Positions 7,911 to 15,756 of a stretch of DNA of 64,000 nucleotides are shown piece after piece. Position 1 is the first letter of the stretch, and the number at the start of each line of letters is the position of its first letter. The notes below the pieces were generated by a model. That model was given only the letters and a program-made list of their open reading frames with translations, made no database searches and was not told the DNA's origin. Source of the DNA: Vibrio caribbeanicus ATCC BAA-2122 (lineage in GTDB: Bacteria > Pseudomonadota > Gammaproteobacteria > Enterobacterales > Vibrionaceae); the NCBI RefSeq assembly GCF_000165125.1, contig NZ_AEIU01000112.1, positions 1-64,000 on the forward strand, given 5' to 3'. The position numbers were made by a program, and so were the translations under genes.

Positions 7911-8648
7911 GTGAAAAGATTATTTTTACTCATCGCCCTTTCTTTTTTGGTTGCAGGTTCATGTGCAAAAGAGACTCTTAAGCTTTGTGGTGTAGAGTGG
8001 CCCCCTTTCACCTACGTTGAAAATAACAACATAGTGACAGGGTTGAGTCACGATATTATCAAGGAAGCGTTTCGTCGCCTTGATGTCAGCGTAGTCATCG
8101 ATTCAATCCCTTGGCCCCGCTGTGAATTTTATGTCAAGCATGGTAAATACGACGCCATTTTAGATAATTCTTTAATCGGTGATCGGCTAATCAAAGGTCA
8201 ATACCCTGCAACCAAGTACACGCTCGCTGTTTATGTACGAGACGACTTTGATCAGACCAAATTTTCATGGGAATCACTTGTTGGGAAAACAGTAGGGTTT
8301 GTAAGAGGTTATGATTACACGGAACGTATTAAGAACTACAGAGGCTGGGATAAAGAGTTATCTTCCACCGATGAGCAACTATTGATCAAATTGAAGGTGA
8401 AACGTTACGACTATGTTGTTCTCGACACATACGGTGCGCCACTGCTAGCTGAAAGGCTCAACATAAAAATACGAAAGTTAGAACCTGAGATAGACTCCAC
8501 CAACCTATACTTGTCGTTTAACAAACAGCACACAGCGATATTGAAAGCCTATGATGAAATCATCCGTCAGATGATTGACGATGGCACTATGGATAAACTC
8601 TACCTCCAATATTTGCCTCACAATTACAGTGATATTTTGAAGAAGTAG
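7911..8648 (+). CDS. Periplasmic solute-binding protein, family 3
   Basis: A 245-residue protein beginning with a GTG codon preceded by GGGGGGAG. Residues 1-19 form a signal peptide. The mature start (LKLCGVEWPPFTYVENN) and the later AYDEIIRQMIDDGTMDKLY segment are typical of SBP_bac_3 proteins of amino-acid ABC transporters. No permease or ATPase gene adjoins it, so it is an orphan. Such Vibrio and Pseudoalteromonas orphans may act as sensors or donate to other transporters. The ligand is unknown. It is followed by a MITE-like hairpin and then a convergent gene. Confidence 0.8.
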   Translation: MKRLFLLIALSFLVAGSCAKETLKLCGVEWPPFTYVENNNIVTGLSHDIIKEAFRRLDVSVVIDSIPWPRCEFYVKHGKYDAILDNSLIGDRLIKGQYPATKYTLAVYVRDDFDQTKFSWESLVGKTVGFVRGYDYTERIKNYRGWDKELSSTDEQLLIKLKVKRYDYVVLDTYGAPLLAERLNIKIRKLEPEIDSTNLYLSFNKQHTAILKAYDEIIRQMIDDGTMDKLYLQYLPHNYSDILKK

Positions 8649-8673
8649 CTAGTCATCAAACGCCTATTGTTAG

Positions 8674-8700
8674 ACCCAAGTAACATCAAAATACTTGGGT
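8674..8700. repeat. Miniature MITE remnant forming a hairpin
   Basis: ACCCAAGTA (8674-8682) and TACTTGGGT (8692-8700) pair perfectly around ACATCAAAA. The sequence equals the outer about 20 bases of one MITE end fused to the outer 9 of the other, as if the interior were lost. Placed between convergent genes it could also end transcription. Confidence 0.5.
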
Positions 8701-8763
8701 TACCAATGAGAGATTAAAATGTTCTTCCCATAATTTGGTTCAAATTAACCACTGCCCTAGTTC

Positions 8764-9111
8764 TCACTCGCTGTGCTCAGGAAACCATGCAGCACATTGC
8801 CCCACTATCGGTGCCAATACTTGTTCAAAACCTGAATCATTAGATTCGAGGATCAAAGCGAGCGATAAATTTAGAAAATCCCTCTTTGTCAACGTACCAT
8901 CTGAGCTATCTTGTTTATGCGCTATCTCGCTAATAAAGTTATACATAATGAGTTTTTCATCAAGAGTGATAGACTCCGCATACAATTCAACGGCGCCATC
9001 AAGACATGCCACTTCATAACCTTTGTTGTATGGAGACTCCGCGTGAAGACTGTAGCTAGTAGCAAGAATGGCTACCGCGCCCAACAAGTAAGAGATTTTA
9101 GTTTTTAACAT
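8764..9111 (-). CDS. Small periplasmic protein of unknown function
   Basis: A 115-residue product with a signal peptide (cleavage after LHA at about residue 24) and two cysteines (about 36 and 106) that could form a disulfide. The rest is helical with no motif I recognise. The pattern of a short helical domain with two terminal cysteines recalls small periplasmic lysozyme-inhibitor/immunity-like proteins, but that is only an impression. AGGAAAG precedes the ATG. It is monocistronic, in converging orientation to the solute-binding protein gene. Confidence 0.65.
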   Translation of the reverse strand: MLKTKISYLLGAVAILATSYSLHAESPYNKGYEVACLDGAVELYAESITLDEKLIMYNFISEIAHKQDSSDGTLTKRDFLNLSLALILESNDSGFEQVLAPIVGQCAAWFPEHSE

Positions 9112-9388
9112 CGACTTTCCTTAGTTTATGATTAAAAAGAGTCACGAACAGTGACAAAGACAAGCCCCAGCACCCAAAAAGTGCGTGTCTGGCCAACAGC
9201 ATTATAAATGCCATTCTGTAAAATAGGCGTTCATAAGCTTATGAAGTCGATATCTTGATGTTATGGAAAAACGACAGGAAGAAGAAAGACTCTAAATAGT
9301 GTTCATGGAACAAAAGCAGAGCCTTGATAGAGGTTGAAAGCAGAAGATGAATACCCATGATGCTCACAGATATCCATACTTAATATCA

Positions 9389-10627
9389 CTATTTGACTAG
9401 TTTGTCTTGAGCTAAGCTTTGCGGTGTCACTTTTGGTAACCAAAGCGAAATTATGCTGGTCGATACCAAAAAAGCGAAGGACACCCAGAGACAAGCAGAG
9501 AAGCCCCATACCTGAAATACCCATCCCGATAGAACCGTTCCTATTAAACGCCCCATCGCATTCGCCATGTAGTAGAAACCTACATCTAATGACACACCAT
9601 CGCCTTTTGCATAACTTACGATTAGATATGAATGAAGAGAGGAGTTAATCGCGAACACGGCCCCAAAAATCAGCAGCCCAACAACAATAACCCACTCTGG
9701 GTGCCATTGTAGTTGAACACTATAAGCAATCAAGCCAGTCACTAACGACAACATCAGAGCCCAAATGGTTGCTACTTTTCCGTCAGGTGCATGCCCTGAT
9801 TTCCTTACTGTTATCTTTGGTGCTAGGCCTTGAATGATACCGTAACCAATAACCCAAATCGCCAGAAAAGCGCCCACTGCACTGTGGCTCCAACTGAACA
9901 CTGACCCCAAGTAGATAGGCAGTGCAATAACAAACCATACATCACGTGCCCCAAACAAGAACATGCGCGCCGCTGATAAAATATTAACGCTGGTTGACTT
10001 AGAAAAAATTTCTGAGAATTTAGGCTTATTTTTCGCTTTACCCAAATCCGACTTAAGACTTATCACGCTACCGATAAAGACAACTAAGAGAACGGATGCC
10101 ATTACCGCGACAGCGTATTGGAAACCGATCAAAGATAGCAGTGCACCACCCAAGAAGAATCCCGCTCCTTTTAACGCATTCTTGGAACCAGTAAGTATCG
10201 CAATCCATTTATACAATGCACCTTGTGCATTTTCTGGCACTAGAGCTTTAATTGAACTTTTCGCACTCATCTTGTTCAGATCTTTGGCGATGCCAGACAA
10301 GGCTTGCGCAGCCATAACCCACGGAATAGAGAGCCAACTTGCAGGTACCGCCAACATTGAAAGTGCAATAATTTGCATCCCCAATCCCATATTCATTGTA
10401 CGATTCAAGCCGATCCGAGCGCCTAGCCATCCACCAATGAGGTTGGTCACTACACCAAAAAACTCATAGAAAAGAAATAACGACGCGATTTCTAAGGTTG
10501 AATACCCCAAATCATAGAAATACAGAACCACCAACATGCGTAACGCACCATCGGTAACGGTAAAGTTCCAATAGTTAAATGTGACCAACATATACTGACG
10601 GATATTTTGGTTGAGATTAGCCAACAT
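9389..10627 (-). CDS. arsJ: ArsJ organoarsenical efflux permease (MFS)
   Basis: A 412-residue protein with 11-12 hydrophobic segments and an MFS layout. It lies downstream of a GAPDH gene and an ArsR gene, which is the diagnostic context of ArsJ. In the known pathway GAPDH forms 1-arseno-3-phosphoglycerate from arsenate and glyceraldehyde 3-phosphate, and ArsJ exports it, so arsenate is removed without reduction. The N-terminal NYWNFTVTDGALRMLVVLYF segment matches the ArsJ group as I know it. GAGAGGG precedes the ATG. A terminator-like hairpin sits 16 bases upstream of the start, so arsJ may be expressed below the upstream genes. Confidence 0.9.
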   Translation of the reverse strand: MLANLNQNIRQYMLVTFNYWNFTVTDGALRMLVVLYFYDLGYSTLEIASLFLFYEFFGVVTNLIGGWLGARIGLNRTMNMGLGMQIIALSMLAVPASWLSIPWVMAAQALSGIAKDLNKMSAKSSIKALVPENAQGALYKWIAILTGSKNALKGAGFFLGGALLSLIGFQYAVAVMASVLLVVFIGSVISLKSDLGKAKNKPKFSEIFSKSTSVNILSAARMFLFGARDVWFVIALPIYLGSVFSWSHSAVGAFLAIWVIGYGIIQGLAPKITVRKSGHAPDGKVATIWALMLSLVTGLIAYSVQLQWHPEWVIVVGLLIFGAVFAINSSLHSYLIVSYAKGDGVSLDVGFYYMANAMGRLIGTVLSGWVFQVWGFSACLWVSFAFLVSTSIISLWLPKVTPQSLAQDKLVK

Positions 10628-10642
10628 ATTTACCCTCTCTAA

Positions 10643-10667
10643 AAAGAGCCGCCGAAGGCAGCTCTTT
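10643..10667 (-). terminator. Intrinsic-terminator-like hairpin upstream of arsJ
   Basis: AAAGAGC-c-GCC-GAA-GGC-a-GCTCTTT folds into a GC-containing stem. On the minus strand it is followed by a T-run (TTTTTAG). It lies between the phosphatase stop codon and the arsJ ribosome-binding site, inside the operon. Confidence 0.6.
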
Positions 10668-10673
10668 CACGTT

Positions 10674-11171
10674 TTAATGATCCGCAAACTTGTGGATATA
10701 CTCCACTTGTACACTTTTGGTAAACGCTCCGGGGCGCAGTGCCTGAACATGTGTAATAATTTCTCGCAGCTCCCAGCCCTTCTCCAGCAATAAATGAGCG
10801 GCGAGCAAGCCAGTTCGACCAGAGCCGCCCATACAATGCATCGCAATTTTCTCACCATCAGCAAGCGCCTGATGTAACATAGGAGAGCATTGGGTCCATC
10901 GAGTTTGAAAATCCTTATCGGGTGCAACATCATCCTCTATGGGCGCATGAACCCATCGCAAACCAGCCTTCTCGATAACGTTAGGTAAATCGCCCACGCC
11001 CTTTTCTTGCATCTCTTTACTGCTCAGTGCGGTAATAATGATGGTAATGCCTTGGGACTTAAGCTGTTCGATACTGTCATCTAACGAGACTTCTTTAGTG
11101 CCGGGGCAAGGAGTCAGCACTAAGGCCGCCTTATTGTCGTCAATGGGGAGTTCCCAGGTTGGATGTACCAT
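10674..11171 (-). CDS. Tyrosine/dual-specificity phosphatase-like protein of the arsJ operon
   Basis: A 165-residue cytoplasmic protein with the CX5R phosphatase loop as HCMGGSGRTG (about 112-121) and an upstream general-acid candidate region (APIEDDVAPD). This matches the CDKN3-like dual-specificity phosphatase group. It sits between GAPDH and arsJ in the arsenic operon. CX5R enzymes resemble some arsenate reductases, so it could act on arsenate, on an arseno- or phospho-metabolite, or on protein. The sequence does not decide. The ATG is 12 bases after the GAPDH stop codon. Confidence 0.8.
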   Translation of the reverse strand: MVHPTWELPIDDNKAALVLTPCPGTKEVSLDDSIEQLKSQGITIIITALSSKEMQEKGVGDLPNVIEKAGLRWVHAPIEDDVAPDKDFQTRWTQCSPMLHQALADGEKIAMHCMGGSGRTGLLAAHLLLEKGWELREIITHVQALRPGAFTKSVQVEYIHKFADH

Positions 11172-11183
11172 TGTCGTTGTTCC

Positions 11184-12185
11184 TTATGCAAGACCCACTT
11201 TACGAACCAGCTCCGCTGTGCGCGTCGCGTAGCCCATCTCATTGTCATACCACGCATAGATTTTAACCATGCGCTTACCCACAACCATGGTGGACTGAGC
11301 ATCAACAATGGTGGAGCGCTTATCACCTTTATAATCAATAGAAACCAGAGGTCTTGCTTCAAAACCTAGGATGCCTTTTAATTCATTCTCAGAGGCTTCT
11401 TTAAGCAGCGTATTAACTTCCTCTACCGACGTTTCTTTCTCCACATCAAAAATAATATCGGTCAGTGACGCATTCGCAAGTGGCACACGTACTGCGTGAC
11501 CATCAATTTTACCTTCAAGATCAGGGAAGATATCTACGATTGCTTTCGCAGATCCCGTGGTTGTTGGGATTAAACTCATGCCACAGGCACGAGCACGGCG
11601 CAGATCTTTGTGCGGTGCATCTAGGATTGTCTGGGTGTTGGTTAAATCATGAATTGTGGTAAATGATGATTTCTCAATACCCAACTTCTCATGAATAACC
11701 TTTACCACAGGCGCAATACAGTTGGTTGTACAGGACGCAGCAGTGACAATTTGGTGCTTATCAGGGTCAAATATGTGCTCGTTCACACCAACCACAATAT
11801 TGGCAACGCCTTCTTCTTTTACAGGCGCAGACACGACAACACGTTTGACGCCTTGCTGAAGATATTGGTTTAACAACTCTGATTTACGGTGTTTACCCGT
11901 CGCCTCAATCACCACATCACAGCCAGACCAATCAACGGCATCGATGGCTTTTTCTTGTGATGTTGCTATGCTTTTGCCAGCAATAAAGATCGCACTTCCT
12001 TCGCTCATCACTTCGTGATGCCAGCGTCCTTGCACTGAGTCAAACTCAAGCAAATGAGCCAAAGTGGCTGCATCACCAGCCACATCGTTGATTTGGACAA
12101 ATTCAATCTCAGGCCAATCGAATGACGCTCTCAGCGCTAAACGCCCAATACGACCAAATCCATTAATTCCTACTTTAATAGCCAT
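11184..12185 (-). CDS. gapdh: Glyceraldehyde-3-phosphate dehydrogenase, ArsJ-associated type
   Basis: A 333-residue NAD-dependent enzyme with N-terminal [10 protein letters not shown], the catalytic cysteine in AASCTTNC (about residue 150) and the C-terminal [11 protein letters not shown] segment. In this operon context it is expected to use arsenate in place of phosphate, making 1-arseno-3-phosphoglycerate for export by ArsJ. It follows arsR by 12 bases and precedes the phosphatase gene. Housekeeping gapA is normally elsewhere, so this is the dedicated copy. That it is arsenic-specific is inferred from the neighbours. Confidence 0.92.
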   Translation of the reverse strand: MAIKVGINGFGRIGRLALRASFDWPEIEFVQINDVAGDAATLAHLLEFDSVQGRWHHEVMSEGSAIFIAGKSIATSQEKAIDAVDWSGCDVVIEATGKHRKSELLNQYLQQGVKRVVVSAPVKEEGVANIVVGVNEHIFDPDKHQIVTAASCTTNCIAPVVKVIHEKLGIEKSSFTTIHDLTNTQTILDAPHKDLRRARACGMSLIPTTTGSAKAIVDIFPDLEGKIDGHAVRVPLANASLTDIIFDVEKETSVEEVNTLLKEASENELKGILGFEARPLVSIDYKGDKRSTIVDAQSTMVVGKRMVKIYAWYDNEMGYATRTAELVRKVGLA

Positions 12186-12197
12186 CTTAATTTTCCT

Positions 12198-12542
12198 TTA
12201 AACACAACAGTCTGGACGAGACTTCATCTCGGATAAGCGTTGAATATCTTGCTGATATTCTTGTTTCAGGCAATTTGACTCGACCAATCCCTTAATTTGT
12301 TTTTTCATCCAACCAGGAAGCTGGTCAGACAAACGATAAAAGACCCACTGCCCTTGACGAATATCAACCACTACCCCGCTAGAGCGCAGCAAAGCAAGAT
12401 GGCGAGATATCTTAGGCTGGCTTTCATCAAGCGCCACTGTTAGCTCTGCAACACAAACCTTTTCTTCGCGCGCTATCATCAACAAACAGCGCACCCGTGT
12501 TTCATCTGCAAGTAATTTAAAAAATTGGTGAGGTAACAACAT
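12198..12542 (-). CDS. arsR: ArsR/SmtB-family repressor
   Basis: A 114-residue winged-helix repressor. Residues of the recognition helix (ESQPKISRHLALLRSSGVV) fit ArsR. The usual ELCVCDL arsenic-binding motif is reduced to VCVAEL with one cysteine, while the C-terminus ends in RPDCCV, so As(III) or Sb(III) may bind the terminal cysteines instead. That resembles the alternative site described for some ArsR proteins. The ATG at 12542 is preferred over a TTG two codons upstream. It is the first gene of the operon and most likely autoregulated through the palindrome just upstream. Confidence 0.88.
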   Translation of the reverse strand: MLLPHQFFKLLADETRVRCLLMIAREEKVCVAELTVALDESQPKISRHLALLRSSGVVVDIRQGQWVFYRLSDQLPGWMKKQIKGLVESNCLKQEYQQDIQRLSEMKSRPDCCV

Positions 12543-12555
12543 ACACAACCCTAAC

Positions 12556-12580
12556 TTATATGTATATGCGTATATATTAT
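12556..12580. promoter_or_regulatory. Candidate ArsR operator/promoter
   Basis: The AT-only stretch TATATGTATATGCGTATATA, 14 bases upstream of the arsR start, is an imperfect palindrome centred on the GC. Its size and place suit an ArsR-family operator overlapping the promoter. Confidence 0.5.
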
Positions 12581-12695
12581 TTTAGATTTCTACATTGTCA
12601 ATGTTATCAGCACAAGATTAAGATCGAGGCCACGAGTATGAGGCCAACTAAGAACAGAAAGGATAAGCTTTACATGACAAGGCGAGTGGAGAGCC

Positions 12696-13130
12696 TCACA
12701 GCTCGCCTATATCTTTTGGTTTTTCTCCGAGGTGCTGAGTAAACCTTAACAAGTAGCCGTCTGGATCTTGGACAAGTAACTCACGTTCTCCAGATAATTT
12801 TTCGCCAATGTCGTACCATGTTTCTTTCAATTCACGGAACAATTTAACCTTGAAATGTTGCAGTCGTTGTATCAAAGGTTCTAAATCTTTTAGCTCAATT
12901 TGAAAATTGACACCTCGACCTAGCGGAGCGATAAGCTCACCGGTAACCCAGCCCTCATCGGTTATTTGCTCCAGCATAATTTGCACCTGTTCTTGTTCTA
13001 AATAGACAAAATCAGGGTTTTCACGTTTTATACGAACAGAGAAACCCAGCACATCGACATAAAATGCCAGTGATACTTCAAAGTTACTCACTGATAATTC
13101 AGGAACCATGGGATTCCAATATTCTTCCAT
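12696..13130 (-). CDS. VOC-superfamily (glyoxalase/bleomycin-resistance) protein
   Basis: A 144-residue protein with the beta-alpha-beta-beta-beta repeat of the vicinal-oxygen-chelate fold. It has PELSVSNFEVSLAFYVDVLGF at the start, a middle FQIELKDLEPLIQRL segment and the C-terminal LLVQDPDGYLLRFTQHLGE. The layout is that of bleomycin-resistance-like proteins, which bind drugs as dimers, but many VOC proteins are enzymes or have no known ligand. AGGAAATT precedes the ATG. It is not part of the arsenic operon, being separated from it by about 150 bases. Confidence 0.8.
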   Translation of the reverse strand: MEEYWNPMVPELSVSNFEVSLAFYVDVLGFSVRIKRENPDFVYLEQEQVQIMLEQITDEGWVTGELIAPLGRGVNFQIELKDLEPLIQRLQHFKVKLFRELKETWYDIGEKLSGERELLVQDPDGYLLRFTQHLGEKPKDIGEL

Positions 13131-13295
13131 GTGTTAATTTCCTTTTTAATATTTACCACAAGCTTTTTATCTTAGCTTTTAGAGCCCAGACTATAAATAT
13201 AAAAACAATAACTTATGATAAAAAACTGGCAAGTGAGTCAATGTCCACAAAGATCTAGACCTTTTCGACTCAGAGAACTTGTAACTAAGAATAAA

Positions 13296-13316
13296 AAGAG
13301 GTCACACTGACCTCTT
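13296..13316 (-). terminator. Terminator of the glutamine-amidotransferase-like gene
   Basis: AAGAGGTCA-CAC-TGACCTCTT is a perfect 9-bp stem with a 3-base loop. On the minus strand it is followed by TTTTTATTC. It lies 48 bases after the stop codon of the upstream minus-strand gene. Confidence 0.75.
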
Positions 13317-13363
13317 CAAAATACTCAAACTTCCAACCAACGCGAGACTTGCGCCAATGGACT

Positions 13364-14074
13364 CTATGCTTGGTATGCTTTCATCAGTTTATCCAAAAAC
13401 TCATACAACTTTTCATTCATTTTATCGTAGTCGTGATTCATCAATACCTCGGGGTCATCAACAAACCGATAGTTTGTTGCCTCACTGAGATCATCATTTT
13501 CGATAAGAAGCGCCACGACTTCTTTCGTTAATTCCATATGACATTGAAATCCAAAAACCAAATCACCATAAGCCACAATTTGTCTCGGGCAGCCTTCACT
13601 ATGCGCAATGATTGTTGAGTCTGGAGTTAATCCTGGCATATCGTTGTGCCAATGACCTACTTCCAGTACAGAACCAAAATGCTCAAACAGTGGATGGGTA
13701 TTAGCGTATTTTGTTAGCTTGATTGGGAACTTACCAATTTCACGCTCGGGACTATGCTCATAATGAGCACCTAATGCTTCGCCAATAAGTTGAGCACCTA
13801 AACAGACGCCAAGTACTACTTTCCCTGCGTTGATTGCTTTTGTAATCACTGCCTTTTCACCTTTGGCATCAAAGTGAGCGCATTGTTCGATGGTGGTTGC
13901 AGGACTCTGTGGCCCTCCCATTACAATCAAAAAATCAATTTCTTCAACCTGTTGAGGCAGAGGTTCTCCTAGATATACTCGTGAGTAAGTAGTGGTATGA
14001 CGATGTTTTCTAGCCCAAGTTTCATAGGCACCGGGAGCCTCAAAATGTTCGTGGATTATGAAATGGATGCGCAT
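13364..14074 (-). CDS. Class I glutamine amidotransferase-like protein
   Basis: A 236-residue stand-alone GATase1 domain, related to the N-terminal half of GMP synthase. The nucleophile is in GVCLGAQLIGE (Cys at about residue 94) and the catalytic His follows in FGFQCHMELT. These proteins release ammonia from glutamine, or hydrolyse gamma-glutamyl bonds. The partner acceptor is unknown and no synthetase gene adjoins. AAGG precedes the ATG. A divergent AraC-type gene begins 99 bases away and could control it. Confidence 0.82.
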   Translation of the reverse strand: MRIHFIIHEHFEAPGAYETWARKHRHTTTYSRVYLGEPLPQQVEEIDFLIVMGGPQSPATTIEQCAHFDAKGEKAVITKAINAGKVVLGVCLGAQLIGEALGAHYEHSPEREIGKFPIKLTKYANTHPLFEHFGSVLEVGHWHNDMPGLTPDSTIIAHSEGCPRQIVAYGDLVFGFQCHMELTKEVVALLIENDDLSEATNYRFVDDPEVLMNHDYDKMNEKLYEFLDKLMKAYQA

Positions 14075-14173
14075 CTCTAGCCTTCTTACTTAATAATAGG
14101 CCGATAAGGTTATACCAAATCTGGATGTCTTATTTTATACTCTCTGACATCTAATGTTGATAAGTCGCCAATC

Positions 14174-14944
14174 ATGCAAGCTAACGACATAATAAAAGAC
14201 TTTTCTGATAAACAATTCATAACAAACACGATCGAAATGCCCTCCGGTTATGTTGATGATTTCCACTCACATCCATGGCACCAAATAGTGTTTCCACATC
14301 AGGGATTGATACAATCTGATATTAGTGGAAAAAGTGGAATCGTCCCCCACAATGGCATGCTCTATATACCCGCCAATACCATTCATAAATCCGTTGCTAT
14401 TACCGATACCCAATTTTTAGCGATTTACCTTAACCCGAACAAATATGTCCAATTTGGAGAAAAACCCAAGTCCTATCGGGTTAGCGCCTTCCTTAAAGAA
14501 TTGATACAGCTTCTGTTCGAAAATGATACGCTCTCACAGCCAGAGTCTAATATTGCAAATGTGTTGATGGTACTACGCGACCAGATCGAAGTAGCAAAAA
14601 GCTATGAGATACCGCTTCTTATCCCTAGAGATAAACGCCTTTTGTCCATTTTTATACAGTTAAAGCACCAACCTGACTTACCCTATACGCTAAAAGAGTG
14701 GGCCACGAAAGTTGGAGCATCTGAGCGAACATTATCCAGACTATGCTCGAAAGAGTTCTCTCAATCGTTTTCCCTATGGCGACAAAGCATTCGGCTAGTC
14801 TTATCTTTACAACTATTGGGTTCAAAAATGAGCGTACAGGAAATTGCTCTTGAGTTGGGATATGCTTCTGATTCAGCCTATGTACAGGCTTTCAAAAAGC
14901 TGTTTAAGCAAACACCTAGAAAATACCGCGCCATATATCTTTAA
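14174..14944 (+). CDS. AraC-family transcriptional regulator
   Basis: A 256-residue protein with an N-terminal cupin-like sensor half (HSHPWHQIVFPHQG, PANTIHK) and two C-terminal helix-turn-helix motifs from about 165. The second includes VQEIALELGYASDSAYVQAFKKLF and ends PRKYRAIYL, the usual AraC signature. It is transcribed away from the GATase-like gene, with about 100 bases between, so that gene is its likeliest target apart from itself. It converges on the membrane-protein/FAD-oxidoreductase pair. The ligand is unknown. Confidence 0.85.
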   Translation: MQANDIIKDFSDKQFITNTIEMPSGYVDDFHSHPWHQIVFPHQGLIQSDISGKSGIVPHNGMLYIPANTIHKSVAITDTQFLAIYLNPNKYVQFGEKPKSYRVSAFLKELIQLLFENDTLSQPESNIANVLMVLRDQIEVAKSYEIPLLIPRDKRLLSIFIQLKHQPDLPYTLKEWATKVGASERTLSRLCSKEFSQSFSLWRQSIRLVLSLQLLGSKMSVQEIALELGYASDSAYVQAFKKLFKQTPRKYRAIYL

Positions 14945-14961
14945 TAGCCGCGAATAGCCAT

Positions 14962-15756
14962 TTACCCAACCAGAGACCAAAAGCTCAACACAGAGATCAT
15001 AATCATCACACCTGATATCGACCACTGCACTTTTTGTGAACACACAATTTTGGTGAATGTTTGCAAACACGACAAGTTGTTCACTCCCCAGTTTGGTGAT
15101 TTAAAATCAAAACATAAATTTAAGAACAAGAAGTGGCTCGCCGTGATAATGCGAGCGTGGAAGAAATCATCGGCGAATATCGCAATCGTATATGAAGCAA
15201 TATGAATCGCAGCGGGCACCATCTTGGGGAGAACATGCTTGTATTCCACAAACAGTAATTGGATCAACCATGCCCCATATATCACTTTCAGTTGCCAAGG
15301 TACTGGAGTACCAAATAACAATAACTCGGCACTTCCCAAATACAAGGTGTTGCCACTTGAATGAATCCATTGTGCAATGGCTCCCCCTAGGCATAATGAG
15401 ACAACAACAGATAAGTAGGCGTGTGTTTTCAGCTGAACCCAAATGAAGCCCATCGTTTGAATGCCAAAGAAGACCATCAAAGCATTATCTAGATATGAAA
15501 CGTCTACCCAGTGGCAAATCATGACGAAGCACACCAAGTTAAATCCAGACTCTAAATAGAGGATGCGTTTAATTTCATCATCATTCTCGACAGGTTTTAC
15601 CAGAGGAAAAAAGACCAGGGGGAAAAACAATGTCAAAATTAAAGTTAGCATCATGTGGCTTTGTACAAGCTGATAGTACCCACTTGCATATATCACAACT
15701 AAGGTAAAAAAAAGTGCGCCTGAAGCAGATGATGCTAATTTTGTGTTAACGCTCAT
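14962..15756 (-). CDS. Polytopic membrane protein of unknown function, coupled to FAD oxidoreductase
   Basis: A 264-residue protein with about 7-8 hydrophobic segments and few soluble parts. The ATG at 15756 overlaps the end of the oxidoreductase gene by 11 bases (ATGAGCGTTAA), indicating translational coupling; longer frames upstream are inside that gene. Conserved-looking polar spots within membrane segments include SAELLLFGTPVPWQLK, YGAWLIQLLFVEYK and FADDFFHAR. I do not recognise the family. Coupling to a phytoene-desaturase-like enzyme suggests a membrane lipid, isoprenoid or quinone substrate, but this is inference. Confidence 0.75.
   Translation of the reverse strand: MSVNTKLASSASGALFFTLVVIYASGYYQLVQSHMMLTLILTLFFPLVFFPLVKPVENDDEIKRILYLESGFNLVCFVMICHWVDVSYLDNALMVFFGIQTMGFIWVQLKTHAYLSVVVSLCLGGAIAQWIHSSGNTLYLGSAELLLFGTPVPWQLKVIYGAWLIQLLFVEYKHVLPKMVPAAIHIASYTIAIFADDFFHARIITASHFLFLNLCFDFKSPNWGVNNLSCLQTFTKIVCSQKVQWSISGVMIMISVLSFWSLVG

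Noticed and set aside
9303-9524. 73-codon minus-strand frame overlapping the end of arsJ
   Set aside because: It overlaps arsJ in another frame and shows no features of its own.
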